Below, piece by piece: positions 15,637 to 24,812 of a DNA stretch of 64,000 nucleotides. Within the stretch, counting starts at the first letter, position 1; each line of letters starts with the position of its first letter. The stretch comes from Streptomyces sp. B93 (GTDB lineage: Bacteria; Actinomycetota; Actinomycetes; Streptomycetales; Streptomycetaceae), in NCBI RefSeq assembly GCF_018070565.1, contig NZ_JAGPXL010000031.1:1-64000 (forward strand), written 5' to 3'. The notes beneath the pieces were generated by a model. It made no database searches, was not told where the DNA came from, and saw only the letters and a program-made list of their open reading frames with translations. The position numbers were made by a program, and so were the translations under genes.

Positions 15637-16635
15637 ATGGCCGGTCCAGCGTTCCGCGCCGCCGCCGTCCGGGTGCGCGTCCCCGCCACCAGCGCCAACC
15701 TCGGCCCGGGCTTCGACGCCCTCGGCCTCGCGCTGGGCTTGTACGACGACGTCGTCGTCCGGGTGGCCGACTCCGGGCTGCACATCGACATCGCGGGCGA
15801 GGGCAGCGAGACCCTCCCGCGCGACGAGAGCCATCTGCTCGTACGCTCCCTGCGCACCGCCTTCGACGTCCTCGGCGGCCAGCCCCGCGGCCTGGAGATC
15901 GTCTGCGCCAACCGCATCCCGCACGGCCGCGGCCTCGGCTCCTCCTCCGCCGCCATCTGCGCCGGGATCGTCGCCGCCCGCGCCGTGGCGATAGGCGGCG
16001 AGACCCGCCTCGACGACGCCGCCCTGCTGGAACTCGCCACCGAGATCGAGGGCCACCCCGACAATGTCGCCGCCTGTCTGCTCGGCGGCTTCACCCTCTC
16101 CTGGATGGAGGCGGGCGCCGCGCGGGCGATCAGGATGGAGCCCGCCGATTCCATCGTTCCGGTGGTTTTCGTGCCCGGAAAGCCGGTCCTCACCGAGACC
16201 GCGCGCGGACTGCTCCCGCGCACCGTGCCGCATGTCGACGCCGCCGCCAACGCGGGCCGTGCCGCCCTGCTCGTCGAGGCCCTCACCAGGCGCCCCGAGC
16301 TGCTGCTGCCCGCCACCGAGGACCGTCTCCACCAGGAGTACCGCGCCCCCGCCATGCCGGAGAGCGCCGCGCTGGTGGAGCGGCTGCGCGCCGACGGCGT
16401 ACCGGCGGTCATCTCCGGCGCCGGACCCACCGTAATGGCCCTGGCGGACGCGGCCAGCGCCGACAAGGTGGAGGCGCTGGCCGGATCGGGCTGGGCCGCC
16501 AACCGGCTCGGCCTGGATGTCGAGGGAGCGAGCGTGCTGCCGCTCGCGACCGGTACGAATCCCGGCGCCACCAGCACGGATGCCGAAGGCGACGGTGGCC
16601 ACGGCACGGCCGCCGACATCAGCGGCGCCAAATAA
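15637..16635 (+). CDS. thrB: Homoserine kinase
   Basis: ATP-dependent phosphorylation of L-homoserine. GHMP-kinase fold: N-terminal VRVPATSANLGPGFDALGLA, the ATP loop PHGRGLGSSSAAICAGI, and C-terminal VISGAGPTVMAL. About 332 residues. I use the ATG at 15637 because AAGGAGAG lies upstream and the protein starts MAGPAFRAAAVRV; a longer frame to 15529 adds non-family residues. The last 35 residues are a low-complexity Gly/Thr/Ala tail beyond the usual end of the enzyme. Confidence 0.95.
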   Translation: MAGPAFRAAAVRVRVPATSANLGPGFDALGLALGLYDDVVVRVADSGLHIDIAGEGSETLPRDESHLLVRSLRTAFDVLGGQPRGLEIVCANRIPHGRGLGSSSAAICAGIVAARAVAIGGETRLDDAALLELATEIEGHPDNVAACLLGGFTLSWMEAGAARAIRMEPADSIVPVVFVPGKPVLTETARGLLPRTVPHVDAAANAGRAALLVEALTRRPELLLPATEDRLHQEYRAPAMPESAALVERLRADGVPAVISGAGPTVMALADAASADKVEALAGSGWAANRLGLDVEGASVLPLATGTNPGATSTDAEGDGGHGTAADISGAK

Positions 16636-17039
16636 AGCGGGCGGTTGCCGGATTTCGAGAGGGGGAATGTTTGTTGGATCCGGTAGTGTTAACCTCAAGT
16701 CTGCACCCGACCCCACCATGGCGAGGTGCCTCGTGTCCCCGTCCGGGACAGACATTCTTCCGGGAGCTCCCCAAGCCGCACTGTGTTCTGTACCTCGTAC
16801 GCGGGCAGTACGTCGTATGCCGACACTGAGCGGATCTGCGGGCACGCTCCGGAACCGGTGCGACCACGCCACGTGACACTGGGTGCCACGGCTCGAGGTT
16901 GCGCCATCACCAGATATCTCTTCCGCCTCTTTGGCGGACCACCGCCCCGGCACGGTCCACACAGCAAGGGCCGAAGCCGGACAGCACAACCGGTCGCCGA
17001 GCCAGACAGGCCGACGTCCGCTCCAGGGAAGGACCCTTC
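16636..17039 (+). other. Long 5' region of rho
   Basis: A 404-bp region between thrB and rho with no supported gene. Its AT-richer start (16664-16700) may hold the promoter. The remainder would be an untranslated leader of roughly 340 bases, C-rich and with scattered dyads. Rho in several bacteria attenuates its own mRNA in such a leader, so autoregulation is plausible here, but the sequence alone does not prove it. Confidence 0.45.
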
Positions 17040-19037
17040 GTGAGCGACACCACCGATCTGATGGGCGCACGTGTCGAGGAGACCGCTGCCGCGCCCGCCA
17101 CGGACGCCTCCGCGCCTGCCACCGGTGCCGGCTCCCGGCGGCGCCGCGGTACCGGCCTCGAGGGCATGGTGCTGGCCGAGCTGCAACAGGTCGCATCCGG
17201 CCTCGGCATCAGGGGCACCGCGCGTATGCGCAAGAGCCAGCTGATCGAGGTCATCAAGGAGGCGCAGGCGTCCGGTGGCGCCCCGGCCAAGGCCGACACC
17301 GCCACCGAGACCAAGCCGAAGCGCCGCACCACCTCGCGGGCCCGCACCGGCGGCGAGGCTGCCGAGAAGAAGGCCGACGCCGCCCCCGCCGAGAAGGCTG
17401 CTCCCGAGGCCCAGGCCGAGAAGGCCGTGGCCCAGCAGCAGATCGAGATCCCCGGCCAGCCCGCCAGCACGGACGCCCCCGCCGAGCGGCGCCGGCGCCG
17501 GGCCACCGCCGAGGCGGGCAGCCCCGAGACCGTGACCGCCGAGGCGAAGACCGAGTCGAAGGCCGAGACGCCCGCGCAGCAGCCGCAGGGCCAGGCGCAG
17601 CAGTCCCCGTCCCAGCAGGGCGACGCCAAGGGCGACGCCGGTGACGGTGGCGAGGGCCGCCGCCGCGACCGCCGTGAGCGCGGCCGGGACCGCGACCGCC
17701 GCGGCAAGGGCGACGACCAGCAGAACCAGGGCCAGCAGCAGCGCCAGCAGGGCGGCGGCCGTCAGGACCGTCAGGACCGCCAGCAGGACGACGACGACTT
17801 CGAGGGCGGCCGTCGGGGCCGTCGCGGGCGCTACCGCGACCGCCGTGGCCGTCGTGGCCGCGACGAGATGGGCCAGGAGCCGCAGATCGCCGAGGACGAC
17901 GTCCTGATCCCGGTCGCGGGCATCCTGGACATCCTCGACAACTACGCCTTCATCCGCACGTCGGGCTACCTCCCGGGCCCCAACGACGTGTACGTCTCCC
18001 TCGCCCAGGTCCGCAAGAACGGCCTGCGCAAGGGTGACCACGTCACCGGTGCGGTCCGGCAGCCCAAGGAAGGCGAGCGGCGCGAGAAGTTCAACGCGCT
18101 GGTCCGCCTGGACTCCGTCAACGGCATGGCGCCCGAACACGGCCGTGGCCGCCCGGAGTTCAACAAGCTGACCCCGCTGTACCCGCAGGACCGGCTCCGT
18201 CTGGAGACCGACCCGGGCGTGCTGACCACCCGGATCATCGACCTCGTGTCGCCGATCGGCAAGGGCCAGCGCGGTCTGATCGTGGCCCCGCCGAAGACCG
18301 GCAAGACCATGATCATGCAGGCGATCGCCAACGCGATCACCCACAACAACCCCGAGTGCCACCTGATGGTCGTCCTGGTCGACGAGCGTCCGGAAGAGGT
18401 CACCGACATGCAGCGGTCGGTCAAGGGCGAGGTCATCTCCTCGACCTTCGACCGCCCGGCCGAGGACCACACCACGGTCGCCGAGCTGGCCATCGAGCGG
18501 GCCAAGCGGCTGGTGGAGCTGGGCCACGACGTGGTCGTCCTGCTCGACTCGATCACGCGTCTGGGCCGCGCCTACAACCTGGCCGCGCCCGCCTCCGGCC
18601 GCATCCTCTCCGGTGGTGTCGACTCCACCGCCCTGTACCCGCCGAAGCGCTTCTTCGGTGCCGCGCGCAACATCGAGGACGGTGGCTCGCTCACCATCCT
18701 GGCGACGGCGCTCGTCGACACCGGGTCCCGCATGGACGAGGTGATCTTCGAGGAGTTCAAGGGCACCGGCAACATGGAGCTGAAGCTCGACCGGAAGCTC
18801 GCCGACAAGCGGATCTTCCCGGCGGTGGACGTGGACGCGTCCGGTACCCGTAAGGAAGAGATCCTGCTCGGTGCCGAGGAGCTGGGCATCGTCTGGAAGC
18901 TGCGGCGGGTGCTGCACGCGCTGGACCAGCAGCAGGCGATCGAGCTGCTGCTGGACAAGATGAAGCAGACGAAGTCGAACGTCGAGTTCCTGATGCAGAT
19001 CCAGAAGACGACGCCGACGCCGGGCAACGGCGACTGA
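17040..19037 (+). CDS. rho: Transcription termination factor Rho
   Basis: Hexameric RNA helicase that ends transcription. Starts at GTG 17040 (VSDTTDLMG) after GGGAAGGA; 665 residues. An N-terminal Rho_N helix bundle (LEGMVLAELQQVASGLGI) is followed by an insertion of about 190 residues rich in Ala, Glu, Gln, Arg and Asp (RRDRRERGRDRDRRGKG), typical of actinobacterial Rho and thought to bind structured GC-rich RNA. Then come the primary RNA-binding domain (GILDILDNYAFIRTSGYLPG) and the RecA-type motor: Walker A VAPPKTGKTMI, Walker B VVVLLDSITRLGRAYN, Q-loop and R-loop (GNMELKLDRKLADKRIFPA). A terminator hairpin follows. Confidence 0.97.
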   Translation: MSDTTDLMGARVEETAAAPATDASAPATGAGSRRRRGTGLEGMVLAELQQVASGLGIRGTARMRKSQLIEVIKEAQASGGAPAKADTATETKPKRRTTSRARTGGEAAEKKADAAPAEKAAPEAQAEKAVAQQQIEIPGQPASTDAPAERRRRRATAEAGSPETVTAEAKTESKAETPAQQPQGQAQQSPSQQGDAKGDAGDGGEGRRRDRRERGRDRDRRGKGDDQQNQGQQQRQQGGGRQDRQDRQQDDDDFEGGRRGRRGRYRDRRGRRGRDEMGQEPQIAEDDVLIPVAGILDILDNYAFIRTSGYLPGPNDVYVSLAQVRKNGLRKGDHVTGAVRQPKEGERREKFNALVRLDSVNGMAPEHGRGRPEFNKLTPLYPQDRLRLETDPGVLTTRIIDLVSPIGKGQRGLIVAPPKTGKTMIMQAIANAITHNNPECHLMVVLVDERPEEVTDMQRSVKGEVISSTFDRPAEDHTTVAELAIERAKRLVELGHDVVVLLDSITRLGRAYNLAAPASGRILSGGVDSTALYPPKRFFGAARNIEDGGSLTILATALVDTGSRMDEVIFEEFKGTGNMELKLDRKLADKRIFPAVDVDASGTRKEEILLGAEELGIVWKLRRVLHALDQQQAIELLLDKMKQTKSNVEFLMQIQKTTPTPGNGD

Positions 19038-19052
19038 GACCGGCGCGGTTGA

Positions 19053-19086
19053 CGGAACGGGCCGCCCTCCGGGGCGGCCCGTTCCG
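19053..19086 (+). terminator. Terminator downstream of rho
   Basis: A 14-bp perfect GC-rich stem (CGGAACGGGCCGCC, 19053-19066, with its complement at 19073-19086) and a 6-base loop, 15 bases after the rho stop. Confidence 0.8.
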
Positions 19087-19168
19087 CGTTTCCGGCTCGG
19101 GGCAGGGTCGCGCCCGTCCGGGGTAGGATCGCGCTCTTCGAACTCGTGATCCCTAGGGGGGGATTCCC

Positions 19169-20944
19169 ATGGGTACACCCATGTCCGAGGGCGGTCGGCA
19201 CAGACGCCGGATACGGATCGCCCTGCCCGTCGCCGCCGCCGGAGTCGCCGCGGCCGTCGCCGCCGCGCTGCTGACCTCGTCCGCCGGTGCCGCCGCCGCA
19301 CAGCCCGGTGCGCCCGCACCGGCGAGCCACGCCTCGCCCACGCTCGCCGAGCTGAAGCAGCGCGTCATCGGCGCGGTCGGCAGCGACGGCACACCGGGGA
19401 CGGCCGACAGGTCCTCGTACAGCGCCTCCTCCACCGTCGACGCGAAGATCATCGGCGGCACCACCACCGGCATCGCCAACGCGCCGTGGATGGCACAGCT
19501 CTGGTACTACGACGAGGTCAGCGACACCGGGTTCTTCTGCGGCGGCGCCGTCGTCGCGCCGACGAAGATCCTCACCGCCGCGCACTGCGTCCAGGGCTAC
19601 GACTGGTACGCGAACGGCGCGATCGTCACCGGCACCGCGCAGCTCCCCTCCGACGACGGCGACCTGCACGGCGGGACCGTCAGCGGGGTCTGGCGCCAGT
19701 GGAGCCACCCGTCCTACAGCGCCCGCACCATCGACAACGACATCGCGGTCCTCACCCTGCCCAACCCCGTCAAGGCCACCCCGATCCGGATGACGACGTC
19801 CACCGACACGTCGAACTACGCCGCCGGAACGCAGGCCAAGGTCTACGGCTGGGGCCGCACCACCTCCACCTCCCAGGACATCTCCGAGACCCTGAAGGTG
19901 GCCACGCTTCCCATCCAGTCCGACGCCACCTGCTCCGGCTTCTACGGCGCCGACTTCGTCAAGGGCCACATGGTCTGCGCGGGCACCCCCGCCACCGGCA
20001 GCGACGCCGGCACCACCTCCGCCTGCAACGGCGACTCCGGCGGACCGCTGGTCGTGAACAACCGGATCGTGGGCGTCGTCTCCTGGGGCGTGAAGGACTG
20101 CGTCGCGGAGGGCGCCTACAGCGTCTTCAGCAAGGTCAGGACCTACGTCGGCGCCACCTACCCGCGCATCGACGACACCAACCTGAGCGGCGACCACCGG
20201 GCCGACCTGTGGGTGCGCAGCAGCTCCACCTACACCGGCTACCAGAAGAACTCCAAGGGCACCTCGTTCGCCGCCCGCGAGTCCTGGGGCAGCTTCAAGG
20301 GCTACAACGTCGTCCTCCAGACCGACTTCGACCGGGACGGCTACCAGGACCTGATCGCCCGGCGGGTCTCGGACGGCGACGTGTTCTGGATGCACTGGGT
20401 GCCCGCCAGCGGCTCCTGGGCCACCACCAAGATCCGCGACAACTGGAAGAGCCGCACCCGCATCAGCGCCCCCGGTGACGTCACCGGCGACTACCTGCCC
20501 GACCTGCTGAGCGTGGACTCCAGCGGCCAGATGTGGGTCTACAAGGGCACCGGCACCGGCTCCTTCTCCGGCCGCGTCGCGGTCGGCGGCACGGGCTGGA
20601 AGCAGTACGACTTCGTCGTCGGCCACGGTGACTTCACCGGCGACGGGTACACCGACCTGCTCGCCCGCAACCGCAGCAACGGCTACGTCTACCTCTACAA
20701 GGGCACCGGCTCGGCCACCTCGCCCTTCCCGTCCCGGGTCAAGGTGCGCACCTGGAGCACGACCGGCTACGACAAGGTCGACGCCGTCGGTGACATCACG
20801 GGCGACGGCCGCGCCGACCTCCTCGCCCGCACCCCCGGCGGCACGCTCTACCTCTACAAGGGCACCGGCAAGGCCACCAGCGAGATCTTCGCCACACGGA
20901 TCTCCGTGGGCACCGGCTACAAGGGCTACGACATCTGGGGCTGA
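19169..20944 (+). CDS. Secreted trypsin-like serine protease with FG-GAP/VCBS repeats
   Basis: 591 residues. An arginine-rich N-terminus and hydrophobic stretch (IALPVAAAGVAAAVAAALL) form a signal peptide, possibly Tat-type (HRRRIRI). After a propeptide, an S1 domain begins at KIIGGTTTGIANAPW with catalytic His in ILTAAHC, Asp in TIDNDIAVL and Ser in CNGDSGGPLV; paired cysteines fit disulfides. From about residue 340 on, FG-GAP-type blades repeat (DFDRDGYQDLIAR, DVTGDYLPDLLSV, DFTGDGYTDLLAR, DITGDGRADLLAR), each with a calcium-binding-like loop, suggesting a beta-propeller for surface or substrate binding. Probable exported protease. It sits alone between rho and the LCP gene. Confidence 0.9.
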   Translation: MGTPMSEGGRHRRRIRIALPVAAAGVAAAVAAALLTSSAGAAAAQPGAPAPASHASPTLAELKQRVIGAVGSDGTPGTADRSSYSASSTVDAKIIGGTTTGIANAPWMAQLWYYDEVSDTGFFCGGAVVAPTKILTAAHCVQGYDWYANGAIVTGTAQLPSDDGDLHGGTVSGVWRQWSHPSYSARTIDNDIAVLTLPNPVKATPIRMTTSTDTSNYAAGTQAKVYGWGRTTSTSQDISETLKVATLPIQSDATCSGFYGADFVKGHMVCAGTPATGSDAGTTSACNGDSGGPLVVNNRIVGVVSWGVKDCVAEGAYSVFSKVRTYVGATYPRIDDTNLSGDHRADLWVRSSSTYTGYQKNSKGTSFAARESWGSFKGYNVVLQTDFDRDGYQDLIARRVSDGDVFWMHWVPASGSWATTKIRDNWKSRTRISAPGDVTGDYLPDLLSVDSSGQMWVYKGTGTGSFSGRVAVGGTGWKQYDFVVGHGDFTGDGYTDLLARNRSNGYVYLYKGTGSATSPFPSRVKVRTWSTTGYDKVDAVGDITGDGRADLLARTPGGTLYLYKGTGKATSEIFATRISVGTGYKGYDIWG

Positions 20945-21081
20945 CCCGACAGAAAACCGCAGGTGAGTCCGGTACCTCAGACGTCCGGCCCGACTACGCA
21001 GCGTGCCCATCGCCCCGGCGGTGGGCACAGCGCGTTGTGCAACCCTGTCGCCGGTTTCCCCGTCACACCGTACGGAGGACG

Positions 21082-22299
21082 ATGGTGGGGCAAGGGTCCA
21101 CCGACCATGCCCGCACCGATGCACAGGGGGTAACCGACCCGACGAGAGCTGAGGAGCACATGGCCGCCGAGAGCAATCCGGGGCCCGGCATACCGGGCAC
21201 GCCCGGCACCAACGGCCCGCGCCACCGTGCCCGGGGCCGCCGTCGCAAACCGCGCGGCAGGCGCCGTACCGGCATCCTGGTCGCCGCGTGGGCCGCGGCG
21301 GGCGTCGTCGTCATCGGCGGTACCGGAGCGGGGTACGTCTACTTCAAGCTCAACGGCAACCTCGACAGCGTCGACATCGACCACGCCCTCGGCACCGACC
21401 GGCCCGAGAAGGCCGACGACGGCTCGCAGAACATCCTCGTCCTCGGCTCCGACACCCGCGCCGACGGCAACGACGAGATCGGCGGCGGCACCGACGACGG
21501 CACCGCCCGCTCCGACACCGCGATGATCGTGCACGTCCACGAGGGCCGTGAGAAGGCCAGCGTGGTCTCCCTCCCGCGCGACACCGTCATCGACCGGCCC
21601 GAGTGCACCGACACCGACGGCGAGGAGTACCCCGCCGCGTCCGGCGTGATGTTCAACTCCGCCTACTCCACCGGCGGCGCCGCCTGCGCGGTGAAGACCG
21701 TCGAGTCGCTCACCGGCATCCGCATGGACCACTACCTGGAGGTCGACTTCGGCGGCTTCCAGAAGCTCGTCGACGAACTCGGCGGCGTCGAGATCACCAC
21801 CACGCAGGACATCCAGGACCCCGACAGCCACCTTGACCTCGAGGCCGGTACCCACCAGCTCACCGGCGAGCAGGCGCTCGGCCTGGTCCGCACCCGGCAC
21901 GGCGTCGGCGACGGCTCCGACCTCGGCCGCATCCAGCTCCAGCAGGCGTTCCTCAAGGCACTGGTCGAGCAGATCAAGGACGTAGGCCTGTTCACCAGCC
22001 CCAAGAAGCTCTACGACCTCGCCGACACCGCCACCAAGGCCGTCACCACCGACTCCGACCTCGGCTCGGTGAACTCCCTGGTCTCCTTCGCGGGCAGCCT
22101 CAAGGGCATCGGCCCCGAGGACATGACCATGATCACCATGCCGGTCCAGTACGACCCCGCCGACCCCGACCGCGTGATCCTCGCCGAGAAGAAGGCCGAC
22201 CGGGTGTGGAAGGCCCTGAAGGAGGACCGGCCCATCCCCGAGTCGGCGACGAAGGGAACGGCGACAGGCGAAGCCAAGGGCGTCGTCAGCGCCCCCTGA
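21082..22299 (+). CDS. LytR-CpsA-Psr (LCP) family protein
   Basis: Membrane-anchored phosphotransferase that attaches undecaprenyl-linked polymers to peptidoglycan. A cytosolic N-terminus rich in Arg and Gly (RARGRRRKPRGRRR) precedes one membrane helix (TGILVAAWAAAGVVVIGG) and an extracellular LCP domain: NILVLGSDTRADG, SDTAMIVHVH, VVSLPRDTVIDRP, VDFGGFQKLVDELGGVEI and the arginine motif LGLVRTRHGVGDGSDLGRIQLQQ. About 405 residues. I start at ATG 21082 with GGAGG upstream; GTG 21085 has better spacing, and ATG 21160 (MAAESN) is possible. It is upstream of the rpmE-prfA cluster but reads as a separate unit. Confidence 0.92.
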   Translation: MVGQGSTDHARTDAQGVTDPTRAEEHMAAESNPGPGIPGTPGTNGPRHRARGRRRKPRGRRRTGILVAAWAAAGVVVIGGTGAGYVYFKLNGNLDSVDIDHALGTDRPEKADDGSQNILVLGSDTRADGNDEIGGGTDDGTARSDTAMIVHVHEGREKASVVSLPRDTVIDRPECTDTDGEEYPAASGVMFNSAYSTGGAACAVKTVESLTGIRMDHYLEVDFGGFQKLVDELGGVEITTTQDIQDPDSHLDLEAGTHQLTGEQALGLVRTRHGVGDGSDLGRIQLQQAFLKALVEQIKDVGLFTSPKKLYDLADTATKAVTTDSDLGSVNSLVSFAGSLKGIGPEDMTMITMPVQYDPADPDRVILAEKKADRVWKALKEDRPIPESATKGTATGEAKGVVSAP

Positions 22300-22438
22300 G
22301 GGGTGCGGGGAATAGATCACCGCAACCCCCGGTTTTGGGTCACGGCCCCAGTCCTGGCAGACTGGTACGTCGGCTCCGGTTCACGCACCCGCACCCCGCG
22401 GCTGCGACCCGGCGCCCTCCCGGAACCTAGGAGAAACC

Positions 22439-22657
22439 TTGAAGCGCGACATCCACCCCGCGTACGTCGAGACGCAGGTCAGCTGCACCTGTGGCGCGTC
22501 GTTCACCACCCGTAGCACGATCGAGAGCGGCACCATCCGCGCCGAGGTCTGCTCCGAGTGCCACCCGTTCTACACGGGCAAGCAGAAGATCCTCGACACC
22601 GGTGGCCGTGTGGCCCGCTTCGAGGCCCGCTTCGGCAAGGCCGCCGGCAAGAAGTAG
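22439..22657 (+). CDS. rpmE: 50S ribosomal protein L31 (zinc-binding type)
   Basis: A 72-residue ribosomal protein, L31. It begins with TTG (MKRDIHPAYVETQVSC) after TAGGAG. The four zinc-ligand cysteines are present in VSCTCG (two) and VCSECHPF (two), marking the Zn-containing C+ form; Streptomyces usually also has a Zn-free paralogue under Zur control. Its strong terminator separates it from prfA. Confidence 0.97.
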   Translation: MKRDIHPAYVETQVSCTCGASFTTRSTIESGTIRAEVCSECHPFYTGKQKILDTGGRVARFEARFGKAAGKK

Positions 22658-22668
22658 CGAGCCGCCAG

Positions 22669-22727
22669 CGCCGGTCCACGGCAGCGCCCTCCACGTCCAG
22701 GAGGGCGCGCCGGGGACCGGCGTTTTT
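22669..22727 (+). terminator. Nested hairpin terminator with T5 tract after rpmE
   Basis: An outer stem CGCCGGTCC (22669-22677) pairs with GGACCGGCG (22714-22722). An inner stem GCGCCCTCC (22684-22692) pairs with GGAGGGCGC (22700-22708). TTTTT follows at 22723-22727. A shorter 6-bp hairpin (22708-22713 with 22717-22722) is an alternative fold. Classical intrinsic terminator, unusual for this genome in having a T-run. Confidence 0.85.
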
Positions 22728-22802
22728 GGTCGCGCCGCCCGGGCCCCCGTGGGGCGCGTCGCCCGCCTTCCCGTCGCACGTCAGTCATTTCAGGAGCCCA
22801 AG

Positions 22803-23870
22803 ATGTTCGAGGCCGTCGACGACCTCGTCGCCGAGCACGCCGATCTGGAGAAGCAGCTCGCCGATCCCTCGGTCCACGCCGACCAGGCCAACGCGCGCAG
22901 GCTGAACAAGCGCTACGCCGAGCTGACCCCGATCGTCGCCACGTACCGCTCCTGGAAGCAGACCGGCGACGACGTCGACACCGCCCGTGAGTTCGCCGCG
23001 GACGACCCGGACTTCGCCGCCGAGGTCAAGGAGCTGGAGAAGCAGCGCGAGGAGCTGACCGAGAAGCTGCGGCTGCTGCTCGTCCCGCGCGACCCCAGCG
23101 ACGACAAGGACGTCATCCTGGAGATCAAGGCGGGCGCGGGCGGCGACGAGTCCGCCCTGTTCGCCGGTGACCTGCTGCGGATGTACCTGCGGTACGCCGA
23201 GCGGGTCGGCTGGAAGACCGAGATCATCGACGCCACCGAGTCCGAGCTGGGCGGCTACAAGGACGTCCAGGTCGCCGTGAAGACCCGCGGACAGACCGAG
23301 CCGGGGCACGGTGTGTGGGCGCGGCTGAAGTACGAGGGCGGGGTGCACCGCGTGCAGCGGGTGCCCGCGACCGAGTCGCAGGGCCGTATCCACACCTCCG
23401 CCGCCGGTGTGCTGGTCACGCCTGAGGCCGAGGAGGTGGACGTGGAGATCAACCCCAACGATCTGCGGATCGACGTCTACCGGTCCTCCGGGCCCGGCGG
23501 CCAGTCCGTCAACACCACCGACTCCGCCGTGCGCATCACGCACATCCCGACCGGAGTCGTCGCCTCCTGCCAGAACGAGAAGAGCCAGCTCCAGAACAAG
23601 GAGCAGGCACTGCGTATCCTGCGCTCCAGGCTCCTCGCCATGGCGCAGGAGGAGGCGGAGCGGGAAGCCGCGGACGCCCGCCGCAGCCAGGTCCGCACCG
23701 TCGACCGCTCCGAGAAGATCCGTACCTACAACTTCCCGGAGAATCGCATCTCGGACCACCGCGTCGGCTTCAAGGCCTACAACCTGGACCAGGTCCTGGA
23801 CGGTGACCTCGACGCGGTGATCCAGGCCTGCGTCGACGCGGACTCGGCCGCCAAGCTGGCAGCCGCGTAA
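22803..23870 (+). CDS. prfA: Peptide chain release factor 1
   Basis: Reads UAA and UAG and releases the finished peptide. 355 residues starting at ATG 22803 (MFEAVDDLVAEHADLEKQL), with CAGGAG upstream; the frame is open further upstream but not in a family-like way. Key motifs: the codon-reading tripeptide PAT in RVPATESQGRIHTSAA and the catalytic GGQ in SSGPGGQSVNTTDSAVR. prmC, which methylates that Gln, follows 36 bases downstream, the usual pairing. Confidence 0.97.
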   Translation: MFEAVDDLVAEHADLEKQLADPSVHADQANARRLNKRYAELTPIVATYRSWKQTGDDVDTAREFAADDPDFAAEVKELEKQREELTEKLRLLLVPRDPSDDKDVILEIKAGAGGDESALFAGDLLRMYLRYAERVGWKTEIIDATESELGGYKDVQVAVKTRGQTEPGHGVWARLKYEGGVHRVQRVPATESQGRIHTSAAGVLVTPEAEEVDVEINPNDLRIDVYRSSGPGGQSVNTTDSAVRITHIPTGVVASCQNEKSQLQNKEQALRILRSRLLAMAQEEAEREAADARRSQVRTVDRSEKIRTYNFPENRISDHRVGFKAYNLDQVLDGDLDAVIQACVDADSAAKLAAA

Positions 23871-23906
23871 CTCTCAACGACAGCTCGGACAGCTCGGAGG
23901 ACCAGC

Positions 23907-24752
23907 GTGAACCTGCTGCTCGCGGAGGTGGCGCAGGCCACCCAGCGGCTGGCCGACGCCGGCGTGCCCTCGCCGCGCACCGACGCGGAGGAACTCGCCG
24001 CGTTCGTGCACGGCGTCAAGCGGGGCGAGCTGCACGCCGTGCGGGACGCGGACTTCGACGCCCGGTACTGGGAGGTCGTCGCCCGCCGCGAGGCCCGGGA
24101 GCCGCTCCAGCACATCACCGGCCGCGCCTACTTCCGGTACCTCGAACTCCAGGTCGGGCCGGGGGTGTTCGTGCCGCGCCCGGAGACCGAGTCGGTCGTG
24201 GGGTGGGCGATAGACGCGGTGCGCGCCATGGACGTGGTCGAGCCGTGCATCGTCGACCTGTGCACCGGCTCCGGGGCGATCGCCCTCGCCATGGCCCAGG
24301 AGGTGCCGCGTTCGCGGGTGCACGCCGTGGAGCTGTCCGAGGAGGCGCTGCGGTGGACCCGCAAGAACATGGAGGGGTCCCGGGTCGACCTGCGCCACGG
24401 CGACGCCCTGACCGCGTTCCCGGACCTCGACGGCCAGGTCGACCTGGTCATCTCCAACCCGCCGTACATCCCGCTCACCGAGTGGGAGTACGTCGCCCCC
24501 GAGGCGCGTGACCACGATCCCGAGCTGGCGCTGTTCTCCGGCGAGGACGGCCTCGACCTGATCCGCGGCCTGGAGCGCACCGCGCACCGGCTGCTGCGGC
24601 CCGGCGGTCTCGTCGTCGTCGAGCACGCCGACACCCAGGGCGGCCAGGTGCCGTGGATCTTCGCCGAGGACCGCGGCTGGACGGACGCCGCCGACCACCC
24701 CGACCTCAACAACCGGCCGCGGTTCGCCACCGCCCGCAAGGCGCTGCCGTGA
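23907..24752 (+). CDS. prmC: Release factor glutamine methyltransferase
   Basis: Methylates the glutamine of the GGQ motif in release factors, using SAM. 281 residues from GTG 23907 with GGAGGA upstream. The N-terminal helical domain (LLLAEVAQATQRLADAGV) precedes a Rossmann methyltransferase: motif I IVDLCTGSGAIALAMA and the hallmark NPPY in VISNPPYIPL. Its stop overlaps the GTG of a 20-codon leader ORF that leads into sua5. Confidence 0.95.
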   Translation: MNLLLAEVAQATQRLADAGVPSPRTDAEELAAFVHGVKRGELHAVRDADFDARYWEVVARREAREPLQHITGRAYFRYLELQVGPGVFVPRPETESVVGWAIDAVRAMDVVEPCIVDLCTGSGAIALAMAQEVPRSRVHAVELSEEALRWTRKNMEGSRVDLRHGDALTAFPDLDGQVDLVISNPPYIPLTEWEYVAPEARDHDPELALFSGEDGLDLIRGLERTAHRLLRPGGLVVVEHADTQGGQVPWIFAEDRGWTDAADHPDLNNRPRFATARKALP

Positions 24753-24811
24753 CCGCCCCGAACCACTTCATCCCGCAGTACGTGTACTTCGTGTACGAGG
24801 AGGCCCGCTGA
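24749..24811 (+). CDS. 20-codon leader ORF between prmC and sua5
   Basis: GTG at 24749-24751 overlaps the prmC stop (GTGA). The frame encodes VTAPNHFIPQYVYFVYEEAR and stops with TGA at 24809-24811, one base before the sua5 ATG. The GAGGAGG that serves sua5 lies inside its last codons. Tight coupling on both sides suggests the peptide is really translated and that its translation may control access to the sua5 start. The peptide is aromatic-rich (three Tyr, two Phe). I know no family for it; function unknown. Confidence 0.55.
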   Translation: MTAPNHFIPQYVYFVYEEAR

Positions 24812-24812
24812 T

